A stretch of DNA of 8,591 nucleotides from JBKPNZ01 sp046732895 (GTDB lineage: Bacteria; Actinomycetota; Thermoleophilia; Solirubrobacterales; 70-9): positions 1 through 8,591 of the forward strand of contig JBKPNZ010000068.1 of assembly GCA_046732895.1 (NCBI GenBank), in the 5' to 3' direction. The first letter of the stretch is position 1; each line of letters opens with the position of its first letter. This document shows, in pieces, positions 1 to 6,026 of this stretch. A program made the translations under genes and the position numbers. The notes under the pieces are model-generated. The model was given only the letters and a program-made list of their open reading frames with translations. It made no database searches and was not told where the DNA came from.

Positions 1-242
1 ACCCCGACGGCGAGGCGGAGCTCCACGTCGGCGATGCCGCGTTCGACGATTGGGACGTCGTCCGGGACTTCTCCGAGCTCGAGACCGCCCGCGCCTGGCG
101 TCAGGCGCTCACCGACCAGGGCATACACGCTGTCCTCACGGCCGACTGGCCCCTCGACGAGTACGGGCACGGCGACATCGCCCTGCGCGTGCCGGCAGGC
201 AAGGGCATCGAGGCCGAGGACCTCCTCGAAGACCCGGAGTAG
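1..242 (+). CDS. C-terminal fragment of an unrecognised protein
   Basis: The reading frame is open from the left edge (codon phase begins at base 3) to a TAG at 240-242, giving 79 residues of a gene whose start lies outside the window. The fragment is acidic and soluble-looking. It contains FDDWDVVRDFSELE near the start and TADWPLDEYGHGDIALRVP in the second half, and ends in an acidic tail (EAEDLLEDPE). There is no membrane segment, signal peptide or catalytic motif that I recognise. Codon use (strong G/C at third positions) supports this frame as coding over the overlapping frames. It is convergent with the YCII pair, with 11 bases between the two stop codons. Function unknown. Confidence 0.6.
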   Translation, partial: PDGEAELHVGDAAFDDWDVVRDFSELETARAWRQALTDQGIHAVLTADWPLDEYGHGDIALRVPAGKGIEAEDLLEDPE

Positions 243-244
243 CC

Positions 245-262
245 GAGCTCGCGCTAGAGCTC
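245..262. terminator. Weak hairpin across two convergent stops
   Basis: GAGCTC (245-250) and GAGCTC (257-262) form a 6-bp stem around a 6-base loop. It starts 3 bases after the stop of the left-hand gene and spans the stop of the downstream YCII gene (254-256). There is no T-run on either side. It could be a weak bidirectional terminator between convergent genes. However, GAGCTC is self-complementary and common in GC-rich DNA, so chance is a real alternative. Confidence 0.2.
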
Positions 263-547
263 CGGCGCCAGCAGGATCTCCCAGGGCTCGACGCTTATGA
301 GCTCGAGCGTGCCGTCCTCCATCCACGGATCGGGAGCCAACCGCGAGCGCACCTCATCCTCGCTCTCGGCGTCGATCACGAGCATCGGGTTTGTCCCGTC
401 GCCGAGCGGGCCACCGAGGATGATGAAGCCGTCGTCGACGAGTCCGTCCATGAACTCGGCGTGCTCGTCCCACCCGTCCTGCTGGCGCCGCTCCCGCGCG
501 GGATCCCACGTCGGCCCCGGCTTCGACATGGCGACGAAGTAGCGCAC
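254..547 (-). CDS. YCII-domain protein (downstream copy of tandem pair)
   Basis: A 97-residue protein of the YCII family, small dimeric alpha/beta proteins of mostly unknown enzymatic role. It starts MRYFVAMSKPG, the usual N-terminal strand of the family. It keeps the family's conserved His (H29, in DEHAEF), the glycine-rich turn (FIILGGPLGDG, 41-51), the VIDAES strand with D59, and the DP pair (73-74) before a C-terminal EPWEIL strand. Length is typical. The start is GTG at 547-545; a start at M7 would remove the first strand. The stop of the upstream copy lies one base before this start, and a GGAG inside that gene's 3' end may serve as ribosome binding site, so the two are probably co-transcribed. 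It is 85/97 identical to the upstream copy. Related proteins are sometimes labelled PhnB/DGPF-like or sigma-factor-associated YCII; no sigma factor is visible here. Confidence 0.87.
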   Translation of the reverse strand: MRYFVAMSKPGPTWDPARERRQQDGWDEHAEFMDGLVDDGFIILGGPLGDGTNPMLVIDAESEDEVRSRLAPDPWMEDGTLELISVEPWEILLAPEL

Positions 548-548
548 G

Positions 549-842
549 CTAGAGCTCCGGCGCCAGCAGGATCTCCCAGGGCTCGACGCTCATGATCTCA
601 AGCGTGCCGTCGTCCATCGCCGGATCGGGGGCCAACCGCTCACGGACCTCGTCCTCGCTCTCGGCGTCGATGACGAGCATCGAGTTCGTCCCGTCGCCGA
701 GCAGGCCACCAAGGATGATGAAGCCCTCGTCGACGAGGCCGTCCATGAACTCGGCGTGCTCGTCCCACCCCTCCTGCTGACGCCGCTCCCGCGTGGGATC
801 CCATGCGGGACCAGGCTTCGACATCACGACGAAGTAGCGCAC
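549..842 (-). CDS. YCII-domain protein (upstream copy of tandem pair)
   Basis: First gene of the tandem pair, 97 residues, with the same YCII signature: MRYFVVMSKPG start, H29, glycine-rich FIILGGLLGDG turn, D59 in VIDAES, DP at 73-74, and a C-terminal EPWEIL strand. It starts with GTG (842-840), as its partner does. The 12 differences from the other copy are mostly mild (A6V, D24E, D39E, E77D, L83I, I84M); P47L, P54S, S68E and W75A are the less conservative ones. Both copies keep every residue I regard as family-conserved, so both look functional. The start faces a 99-base gap shared with the divergent secreted-protein gene. No convincing ribosome binding site is seen before the GTG. The biochemical role cannot be assigned from sequence. 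Confidence 0.87.
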   Translation of the reverse strand: MRYFVVMSKPGPAWDPTRERRQQEGWDEHAEFMDGLVDEGFIILGGLLGDGTNSMLVIDAESEDEVRERLAPDPAMDDGTLEIMSVEPWEILLAPEL

Positions 843-865
843 GGCTCGAAGCTACCCGCTGCTCT

Positions 866-893
866 TTGAGCGCACGCCTGGGCGCGGTAGGGT
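866..893 (+). promoter_or_regulatory. Possible promoter of the secreted-protein gene
   Basis: TTGAGC at 866-871 and TAGGGT at 888-893 are separated by 16 bases and resemble the -35 (TTGACN) and -10 (TANNNT) boxes of actinobacterial housekeeping promoters. Transcription would start near 900, leaving a leader of about 40 bases before the ATG at 942. The site lies in the 99-base gap shared with the divergent YCII genes. It was assigned by eye only, and such matches occur by chance. Confidence 0.38.
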
Positions 894-930
894 CAGCAGC
901 GTGGCGCCAACGAGTGGCGCGCCGTGTCGA

Positions 931-937
931 GAGGAGG
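931..937 (+). promoter_or_regulatory. Strong ribosome binding site (GAGGAGG)
   Basis: GAGGAGG ends four bases before the ATG at 942. It is the best Shine-Dalgarno match in the window, and it decides the start of the secreted-protein gene in favour of 942 over the GTG at 924. Confidence 0.75.
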
Positions 938-941
938 CGGG

Positions 942-1343
942 ATGAGGAAGCGAATCGGCGTCGCGATGGCGGCGCTTCTGGGCCTAGTGGCGATTGGGCC
1001 GGGAGTGGCGCGGGCAGGCCTGCCGACGGAGATCGTCCGCGACGCCTCCGGACTGAGTCCCGACGACTCCAGCGTGGGCTACTTCGCGGGGCATCTGACG
1101 TCGCCGAACCCCAAGTGCCTTGCCGACCGCAAGGTGAAGATCCTCTTCATGTATGCGGGCTCACCTGATCCCGTTCGGGTCGATATCGATCGCTCCAGCC
1201 AGCAGGGAGCCTTTGCCGGCGACGGGCCGGCGACCAGCGGCGGCAACTCGATCGTCGGCTTCGTCATCAAGGTCACGGGCAAGACCATCGGTCCCAGGCA
1301 CCACCACAAGATCTGCGCGAGCTTCCAGGACAGCTTCGGCTAG
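942..1343 (+). CDS. Small secreted protein, function unknown
   Basis: A 133-residue protein with a clear signal peptide: MRKR, a hydrophobic core (about 6-19) and an ARA|G cleavage site after residue 25. The mature part has GYFAGHLTSPNPKC (C59), RKVKIL, a middle stretch with VRVDIDRSSQQGAFAG and a C-terminal KICASF (C125). This looks like a small beta-sandwich with one possible C59-C125 disulphide. The pattern of a Cys followed by RKVKI, a D-x-x-G-x-F turn and a late Cys recurs, to my knowledge, in exported proteins of Solirubrobacter-type actinobacteria, without known function. The ATG at 942 was chosen because GAGGAGG (931-937) lies just before it and the signal peptide begins there; an in-frame GTG at 924 would add six residues and swallow that site. 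HHH at 120-122 is notable but unassigned. Confidence 0.8.
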   Translation: MRKRIGVAMAALLGLVAIGPGVARAGLPTEIVRDASGLSPDDSSVGYFAGHLTSPNPKCLADRKVKILFMYAGSPDPVRVDIDRSSQQGAFAGDGPATSGGNSIVGFVIKVTGKTIGPRHHHKICASFQDSFG

Positions 1344-1358
1344 GAAGGGCGAGCGGGG

Positions 1359-1377
1359 GGCGTCACGCGGTGATGCC
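1359..1377 (+). terminator. Hairpin between convergent genes, probable terminator
   Basis: GGCGTCAC and GTGATGCC form an 8-bp stem (one G-U pair in the + strand RNA) around a 3-base GCG loop. It lies 16 bases after the TAG of the secreted-protein gene and 17 bases before the stop of the convergent VOC gene. No T-run follows, which is common for high-GC actinobacterial terminators. The stem has a G-U pair in the + strand RNA but an A-C mismatch in the - strand RNA, so it should work better for the + strand gene. Confidence 0.45.
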
Positions 1378-1393
1378 GATCTCGGAGTGTCGT

Positions 1394-1831
1394 TCAGCCG
1401 AGCTCCTCGATCAGCCCGATGATGATGCCGGCGGGGCCGCGGACGTAGCAGTACCGGTAGGTGTCCTCGTACTGCGCCACCTCGCCCACGAGTTCGGCGC
1501 CGTGGGCGCGCAGGCGGTCGAGGACGTCGTCGACGGCGTCGACGACGAACGTGAGGCGAGGGATGCCCGGGGTGTTCATCGGCGCCCTCGGCGCATTGCT
1601 GGTGGCCACCGGCGTGTGGAACGTCGACAGCTCGACCCGGCCGTGGCCGTCCGGGGTCCGGACGACGGCGAGGTCCGCTCGGACGCCGTCCAGCCCGACG
1701 AGCTGGTCCACCCATTCACCCTCGACTGTTGCCTCGCCCTCCAGTTCCAGGCCCAGTTCGATGAAGAACGCGATAGCGGCCGCGAGATCCTCGACCACAA
1801 CGCCGGCGTGATCCATCCGGTAGATCGTCAT
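1394..1831 (-). CDS. VOC-family (glyoxalase-fold) protein with incomplete metal site
   Basis: A 145-residue protein with two beta-alpha-beta-beta-beta modules typical of the vicinal oxygen chelate superfamily. Module 1 (about 3-72) begins YRMDHAGVVVEDL and ends GRVELSTF; module 2 (about 89-142) begins GIPRLTFVVDAVDDVLDRL and ends in RGPAGIIIGLIEEL. The superfamily usually binds a metal with His/Glu in each module. Here H8 and E67 of module 1 are present, but the module 2 positions are R92 (usual His) and G139 (usual Glu). The length is normal for a two-module member. The ATG at 1831 was chosen because it immediately precedes the first strand; no good ribosome binding site is seen. The gene stands alone, 163 bases downstream of the diguanylate cyclase gene on the same strand. 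The substrate is unknown; a metal-poor or non-catalytic binding role is possible. Confidence 0.83.
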   Translation of the reverse strand: MTIYRMDHAGVVVEDLAAAIAFFIELGLELEGEATVEGEWVDQLVGLDGVRADLAVVRTPDGHGRVELSTFHTPVATSNAPRAPMNTPGIPRLTFVVDAVDDVLDRLRAHGAELVGEVAQYEDTYRYCYVRGPAGIIIGLIEELG

Positions 1832-1994
1832 GCCAGGCAGGGTAGGGACCGAGGATTCTTGCCGTTGACGAACACCGCGCGCCGCGGTGGAGATACCGAG
1901 ACGATCCCGACCATCCGCCGCCACCAGTCGCGGCTGGACCATTGATGCACTTCCCGACCTAGACCCTCCCAGGCCGGTCGACTCCGCTCGCCGG
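1832..1994. other. Intergenic gap of 163 bases
   Basis: Lies between the stop of the diguanylate cyclase gene and the start of the VOC gene, both on the - strand. I see no convincing coding frame. It contains the hairpin described separately (1873-1889) and a weak GCCGG...CCGGC pair (1973-1977 with 1991-1995, 13-base loop) abutting the cyclase stop. A promoter for the VOC gene would be expected here, but I could not identify boxes. Confidence 0.6.
1873..1889. promoter_or_regulatory. Perfect 7-bp inverted repeat (hairpin or operator)
   Basis: CACCGCG-CGC-CGCGGTG is a perfect 7-bp stem with a 3-base loop, about 42 bases upstream of the VOC start and 105 bases after the cyclase stop. It could be a terminator for the cyclase transcript, an operator for the VOC gene, or a chance match in GC-rich DNA. 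No T-run follows on either strand. Confidence 0.35.
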
Positions 1995-3431
1995 CTAGCG
2001 ACCGTTGGTGGAGATCGGCACCAGCGGCTCGGGTTTCGCGGCCGGGCCCCACACCCGCACGCGGTTTCGCCCCGCGCGCTTGGCCTCATACAGGGCCTGG
2101 TCGGCTGCATGGACGAGCGTGTCCGGCGTGCGCAAGCCCTCGCCGGCCAGGGCGATGCCGGCGCTGAGGGTCAGGTCGATCTGGATCGCGTCGACGGCGA
2201 TCGGGCGGTCCGAGACGGCGTGGCGGACCCGTTCGGCGAGCACGCCGATCTCCTCGCGGGTGATCTCGGGGACGAGGACGGCAAACTCCTCGCCCCCCCA
2301 GCGAGCGAGGCAGTCGCTGCCGCGGAGGACCCGAGCGATCCGCCGGACCGCGGCCTGCAGGGCCACGTCGCCGGTGAGGTGCCCGTGGTCGTCGTTCACC
2401 TGCTTGAAGTGGTCAAGGTCGATGAGCATCACCGCCGGGCCGCTCGCGACGTCGGAGTCGCGGAGCTCCGCCGCCAGCAGCTCGCTGAAGTGGCGGCGGT
2501 TGTAGACGCCGGTGAGCGGGTCCTCGCGTGAGCGCCGCTCGAGCTCCAGCGCGCGGTCGCGCGCCAGGCGCTCGGCGTCGTCGCGGCGCTCGGAGGTGCT
2601 GCGCAGGATCACCGCGACGGCTCCGGCGAGACCGAGGCCCACGATCAGCGTGATCCACGGAAGCCCGCGCTCGAACGCGGTGAGGCCACCGGCGTCGACA
2701 CTCACGCTCCAGCCCTCCGCGGGTGCGGGCAGGGTGGCGTTCACCGTGTCAGTGGGCGCCGTTCCGGCCCGGGCGATGGGGTCGCCCGAATCGCTCAGCT
2801 CGAGCGGACCGGTGTCGGCGTCGGCGGCGCCCGCGACGAGCTCCTGCGCGTCGATCAGCCCGACCATGGCGCTCCGAGACTCGGTCTGGGAAACCGCGCC
2901 GCTGAAGCGGTGGGCCTCGACCGGCGCGGCGAGGTAGAAGCCCTGGTGACCGTTCGCGAGCTCGACCGGCTTCGAGAGGCCGACCTGCTTGGAGTCGGTC
3001 GCGCTCTCGACCGCACTCCGGACGATCCGCTGGCCGGCGGGGTCGGCGAGCTTCGCGTCGGCATGGTCGGAGGGGTGCACGAGGACGACATCGGCGCCGA
3101 TGTCATGCGGCGGCACCAGTTCGCCGTCGGGCGAGCGCCGCAGCCACTCGACGGCGACGACGGTCTGGTCGCCGCCGCGTCGCACCTCGGCGTAGCGCGA
3201 GAACTCCTCCGCGTCCGCGTCGTCGTGGACGCCGACCATGTCGGCGATGTCCTCGAGGTAGAAGGCACGGTCGCCGATCGCGGTCTGCACCCGGGCCGTC
3301 GCGGCGTCGATGCGATCCGTGCGCTCCTGATCGACGTTCGCCTTCGTCACCAGGTGCACGGCCACGGCGCCGATGAGCGCCGCGAGGACGAGCGCGGCGA
3401 CGATGCCTCGCTGAACGAGCTTCGACTGCAT
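1995..3431 (-). CDS. Membrane diguanylate cyclase, CHASE-like sensor plus GGDEF domain
   Basis: A 478-residue inner-membrane enzyme predicted to make cyclic di-GMP from two GTP. Order: transmembrane helix (about 9-28); extracellular region (about 30-255) resembling a CHASE sensor, with FYLEDIADMVGV (58-68), VEWLRRSP (94-101) and GFYLAAPV (164-171); second transmembrane helix (about 258-276); charged, probably coiled linker (279-303); then the GGDEF domain opening with DPLTGVYNRR (304-313). LIDLDHFKQVND (336-347) holds metal and substrate residues, and the active site reads GGEEF (379-383). An RxxD inhibitory site (R370-G-S-D373) sits nine residues before GGEEF, so product feedback is expected. 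No EAL or HD-GYP domain follows. The ATG at 3431 precedes a short cytoplasmic tail and the first helix; an upstream TTG (3560) would add 43 residues overlapping the divergent gene. The signal sensed is unknown. Confidence 0.92.
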   Translation of the reverse strand: MQSKLVQRGIVAALVLAALIGAVAVHLVTKANVDQERTDRIDAATARVQTAIGDRAFYLEDIADMVGVHDDADAEEFSRYAEVRRGGDQTVVAVEWLRRSPDGELVPPHDIGADVVLVHPSDHADAKLADPAGQRIVRSAVESATDSKQVGLSKPVELANGHQGFYLAAPVEAHRFSGAVSQTESRSAMVGLIDAQELVAGAADADTGPLELSDSGDPIARAGTAPTDTVNATLPAPAEGWSVSVDAGGLTAFERGLPWITLIVGLGLAGAVAVILRSTSERRDDAERLARDRALELERRSREDPLTGVYNRRHFSELLAAELRDSDVASGPAVMLIDLDHFKQVNDDHGHLTGDVALQAAVRRIARVLRGSDCLARWGGEEFAVLVPEITREEIGVLAERVRHAVSDRPIAVDAIQIDLTLSAGIALAGEGLRTPDTLVHAADQALYEAKRAGRNRVRVWGPAAKPEPLVPISTNGR

Positions 3432-3508
3432 GGCCTCTAGATCGGCGGGGGGCGGGGTTTGGTTGAGGGAAGGGGACGAGCAGGCGCGTAACGGGTGCGT
3501 GCGCGCAA

Positions 3509-3522
3509 CGACCAATCGGTCG
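3509..3522. promoter_or_regulatory. 14-bp dyad before the glycolipid-binding gene
   Basis: CGACCAATCGGTCG has two 7-base halves that match in 6 of 7 paired positions, and it directly touches the ATG at 3523. It lies in the 91-base divergent gap between the diguanylate cyclase and the glycolipid-binding gene. It could be an operator or a small hairpin affecting translation. No second copy was found in the gap. Confidence 0.28.
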
Positions 3523-4149
3523 ATGAACGGAACAGCGCGCCACGTGCTCACCTGGGACAAGCCCCGGTCGGCTGGCGGCGAGGAGGCTCACCTCGAGCTC
3601 GGCGGTGATCAGCTTCAGGCGAGGGGCATCGCTGTCCATGAGGTCCCCATCGCCTACCGGCTGGACTACGCGCTCGAAACGGGTCCCGGGTTCGTGACGA
3701 CCCGCCTTGCCGTCAGCGCGCGCGGCGACGACTGGGCACGGCGGGTGGAGCTCCGCACAGCGGAGGGCGAGTGGATCATCGACGCCTCCACCGAGGGCAG
3801 CGCGGTGGAGCTGCCGCCGCCCGGCGGCGCTGAAGGTTCCCTAGCGGGCGCCCTCGACACCGACCTCGGCCTCTCCCCGATGTTCAACTCGATGCCCGTG
3901 CTTCGCCATGGCCTCCACGAGGGCCCGGGACGGGTGGAGTTCCTGATGGCCTGGGTGTCGGTTCCCGACCTCGCCGTGGAGCCTCTGCACGAGCGCTACA
4001 CGCACCTGGGGATCGAGGGCGAGCGGCGGATCGTGCGCTACGAGTCGCTCGCGGAACCGGGTGGCGAGGTCCTCTTCACGGAGGACCTCGTCTACGACGC
4101 GGACGGGGTCGTCACCGACTATCCGGACTTGGCGACCTTGCAGCGCTAG
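3523..4149 (+). CDS. Putative glycolipid-binding domain protein (PF06475-like, former DUF1089)
   Basis: A 208-residue cytoplasmic protein without signal peptide or membrane helix. It fits the 'putative glycolipid-binding' family, beta-rich proteins of about 190-200 residues whose founding structure suggested a lipid or glycolipid ligand. Supporting segments are the opening VLTWDKP plus GEEAHLEL (8-26), the strand GFVTTRLAVSARGDDWARRVELRTAEG (56-82), the signature LDTDLGLSPMFNSMPVLRH (111-129; many relatives have SP-x-TNTLPIRR here) and a final AWVSVPDL...ERYTHL (143-162). The Asn and Pro of the signature are kept, but the usual RR after it is LRH. The start is uncertain: ATG 3523 is used, an in-frame GTG at 3544 is possible, and neither has a clear ribosome binding site. 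It lies 32 bases before the membrane glycosyltransferase-like gene, so it is probably in one transcript with it. The true ligand is unproven. Confidence 0.78.
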   Translation: MNGTARHVLTWDKPRSAGGEEAHLELGGDQLQARGIAVHEVPIAYRLDYALETGPGFVTTRLAVSARGDDWARRVELRTAEGEWIIDASTEGSAVELPPPGGAEGSLAGALDTDLGLSPMFNSMPVLRHGLHEGPGRVEFLMAWVSVPDLAVEPLHERYTHLGIEGERRIVRYESLAEPGGEVLFTEDLVYDADGVVTDYPDLATLQR

Positions 4150-4181
4150 GTCGCCCGGCGGCCGGCCCGTGCGGCCGGAAT

Positions 4182-6026
4182 GTGAGACTTCCGCTGGTGA
4201 GATTGCGCAGGTCCCACCTCGCGGCGCCCGTCGCCGTGCTCGCGCTGGCGCTGCCCGCCGCCGCGCCGGCGCAGACGAGTAATGACTCCGCCCACGGCCA
4301 GTCGACGATCGTCAGCCCGAACCCGCCGCTGCCGGGGTCGGTCCCGGCGCCCGTGATCGGCGGTCCCCCTCCGACCAAGCCCGACTACTACAACCTGTCC
4401 GGGCGCGAGGCGATCGCGATCGCCGACCGCGATCCCAAGGTCGCCGAGACCGCGGCCAAGTACGGCAAGCTCAAGGCCTACGCGGAGGTCAAGGAGCCGA
4501 GCACCTGGCAGATCGGCTACTACGCCGGCGACAAGGAGGTCGTCCAGGTCCTCGTCGACGACCCCACCGCGACGGTGCGGGAGTCGTGGACTGGCTACCA
4601 GGTGGCGTGGCAGATGGCCCGCGGCTACCCCAGCCAGTTCGGGCACCTGCTGAACAGCCCGCTCGTGTGGGGAGCGCTCGCGCTCGTCTTCTTCTTCGGT
4701 CTCTTCGACTTCCGCCGGCCGCTCAAGATCGTCCACCTCGACCTCCTGGTGCTGCTCTCCTTCGGCGTCTCGGAGGCCTACTTCAACGCCGCCGATATCG
4801 GCGTCTCGGTCCCGCTCGCCTATCCGCCGCTGCTCTATCTGCTCGGGCGCATGCTGTGGATCGGGTTTCGCGGCGTCCGGGACGGCCTGCGCCCGACGAT
4901 CCCCGCCTGGGTCCTCACCGTCGCGCTCTTCTTCCTGCTTGGTTTTCGGATCGCGCTCAACATCGCCGACTCCGGGGTCATCGACGTCGGCTACGCGGGA
5001 GTGATCGGCGCCGACCGCGTCACCCACGGCGACGCGATCTACGGCACCTTCCCCTCCGACAACTCGTTCGGTGACACCTACGGTCCCGCCAACTACTTCG
5101 CCTATATCCCGTTCGAGCTGGCGCTGCCGTGGCACGGGAGCTGGGACGACCTCCCCGCCGCCCACTCCGCCGCAATCTTCTTCGACCTTGCCACCGTGTT
5201 CGGGCTCTTCGTCGTCGGGCGTCGGTTGGCTCGGCGGGGGAGGGATGACGACGACGACCATCCGGGCGACTCCGCGTCGTCGCCTGGCCTCGGCGTGGCC
5301 GCCGAGGACGAAGCCGCGGCGCGTCGCGCCGGCAACGCACTCGGGATCACCCTCGCCTTCGCCTGGGCCGCGTACCCGTTCACCGACTACGCCCTGCAGT
5401 CCAACGCAAACGACTCGCTCGTCGCCGCCTGTTTGGTGTGGGCATTCCTCTTCTTCTCCTCGCCCGTCGGCCGCGGCGCCTTCCTCGCCCTGGCGACGAT
5501 GGTGAAGTTCGCCCCGCTCGGTCTCTTCCCGCTCTTTGCCGCCGGCTACGAGGGCCTCGCCGAGCGCATCATCGGCTGGCGGCCGCGCCTGTGGGCGTTG
5601 AAGTCCGTCTTCGTCTTCACCGCGGTCTTCATCGTCGCGAGCGCTCTGCTCCTCGCCCACCCTGCGATCGACCCCGGCCTCGCCGACTTCTACGACCGTT
5701 CGCTCAAGAGCCAGCTCGACCGCACGAGCCCCTTCAGCGTCTGGGGTCAGGAGCCGGGCCTCGATTGGCTGCAGACGGTGGTGCGCCTGCTCGCGGCGGG
5801 CCTGGCGGTGCTGGTGGCTTTTCTGCCGCGGCGACGCTCACTGGCGCAGATCGCGGCCCTGGCGGCGGCGATCCTGATCGCGGCTCAGCTCGGCGTCGAC
5901 CACTGGTTCTACCTCTACCTGCCGTGGTTCGCGGGTCTCGTCTTCGTGGCGATGAGCGCGCCGCGGCCGGCGGCGGTCGTCACCCAGCTCACGGAGCCGG
6001 AGCTCGAGGCGCCTGTCTACCGATGA
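4182..6026 (+). CDS. Polytopic membrane protein, probable GT-C-type glycosyltransferase (GT87/DUF2029-like)
   Basis: A 614-residue protein. A signal-peptide-like start (hydrophobic 13-30, AQ|T near 31) leads to a Pro-rich linker (45-67) and a PepSY-like extracytoplasmic segment (about 70-150) with WQIGYYAGDKEVVQVLVDD and WTGYQVAWQMARGYP. About twelve membrane helices follow (near 160-176, 183-201, 209-228, 241-261, 328-346, 387-404, 411-427, 432-456, 471-491, 529-549, 553-571, 575-592). The loop after the fourth helix, with HGDAIYGTFPSDNSFGDTYGP (282-302), and the later long loop are typical of lipid-sugar-using GT-C enzymes. A cytoplasmic loop has five Asp in a row (355-359). Family assignment is by topology and these motifs only; no catalytic residue is proven. 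It starts with GTG at 4182; GTG 4197 is an alternative. A CGGCCG hairpin (4159-4177) lies just before the start. It overlaps the next gene by ATGA. Confidence 0.72.
   Translation: MRLPLVRLRRSHLAAPVAVLALALPAAAPAQTSNDSAHGQSTIVSPNPPLPGSVPAPVIGGPPPTKPDYYNLSGREAIAIADRDPKVAETAAKYGKLKAYAEVKEPSTWQIGYYAGDKEVVQVLVDDPTATVRESWTGYQVAWQMARGYPSQFGHLLNSPLVWGALALVFFFGLFDFRRPLKIVHLDLLVLLSFGVSEAYFNAADIGVSVPLAYPPLLYLLGRMLWIGFRGVRDGLRPTIPAWVLTVALFFLLGFRIALNIADSGVIDVGYAGVIGADRVTHGDAIYGTFPSDNSFGDTYGPANYFAYIPFELALPWHGSWDDLPAAHSAAIFFDLATVFGLFVVGRRLARRGRDDDDDHPGDSASSPGLGVAAEDEAAARRAGNALGITLAFAWAAYPFTDYALQSNANDSLVAACLVWAFLFFSSPVGRGAFLALATMVKFAPLGLFPLFAAGYEGLAERIIGWRPRLWALKSVFVFTAVFIVASALLLAHPAIDPGLADFYDRSLKSQLDRTSPFSVWGQEPGLDWLQTVVRLLAAGLAVLVAFLPRRRSLAQIAALAAAILIAAQLGVDHWFYLYLPWFAGLVFVAMSAPRPAAVVTQLTEPELEAPVYR

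Larger units (their letters stand above)
254..842 (-). repeat. Tandem direct duplication, 295-bp period
   Basis: The two YCII genes form a head-to-tail repeat offset by exactly 295 bases (294 coding plus one spacer base). My hand alignment gives about 29 mismatches in 294 positions (about 90% identity) with no insertion or deletion. The first 42 bases of each unit (254-295 and 549-590, the 3' ends of the genes) are identical, as are the 12 bases at the gene starts. Only 12 residues differ at the protein level, which suggests duplication followed by purifying selection. Confidence 0.9.

Noticed and set aside
1973..1995. GCCGG...CCGGC pair after the cyclase stop as a terminator
   Set aside because: Only five pairs around a 13-base loop and no T-run; chance is likely at this GC content.
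1832..2110. N-terminal extension of the VOC gene toward 2110
   Set aside because: It would run through the inter-gene gap into the cyclase gene with no domain content. VOC proteins of this type begin close to the first strand, at 1831.
1887..2531. A 214-codon + strand frame opposite the GGDEF domain
   Set aside because: Product is Val/Ala/Asp/Gly-rich with no domain; the opposite strand carries the GGEEF and RxxD motifs.
3430..3522. ATG at 3430 as start of the glycolipid-binding gene
   Set aside because: The first 31 residues would be Arg/Ser/Gly-rich and unlike the family, and would overlap the start of the divergent cyclase gene. ATG 3523 sits just before the first family strand.
3432..3560. 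Upstream TTG start (3560) for the diguanylate cyclase
   Set aside because: It would add 43 residues without sequence character, cross the divergent gene's start, and place a long tail before the first membrane helix. ATG 3431 is simpler.
4146..5660. A long (504-codon) open frame on the - strand opposite the membrane protein gene
   Set aside because: Its product is a low-complexity Glu/Arg/Asp/Gly-rich chain with no domain. The + strand frame has a signal peptide and regular membrane helices. This is a GC-skew shadow.
5438..6022. A + strand frame extending the HRPCAEC gene about 195 codons upstream
   Set aside because: The extension lies inside the membrane protein gene and is Arg/Pro/Ala-rich noise. 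Homologues as I recall them start at the SPRQNRVNPFGE segment, and the ATGA overlap supports 6023.
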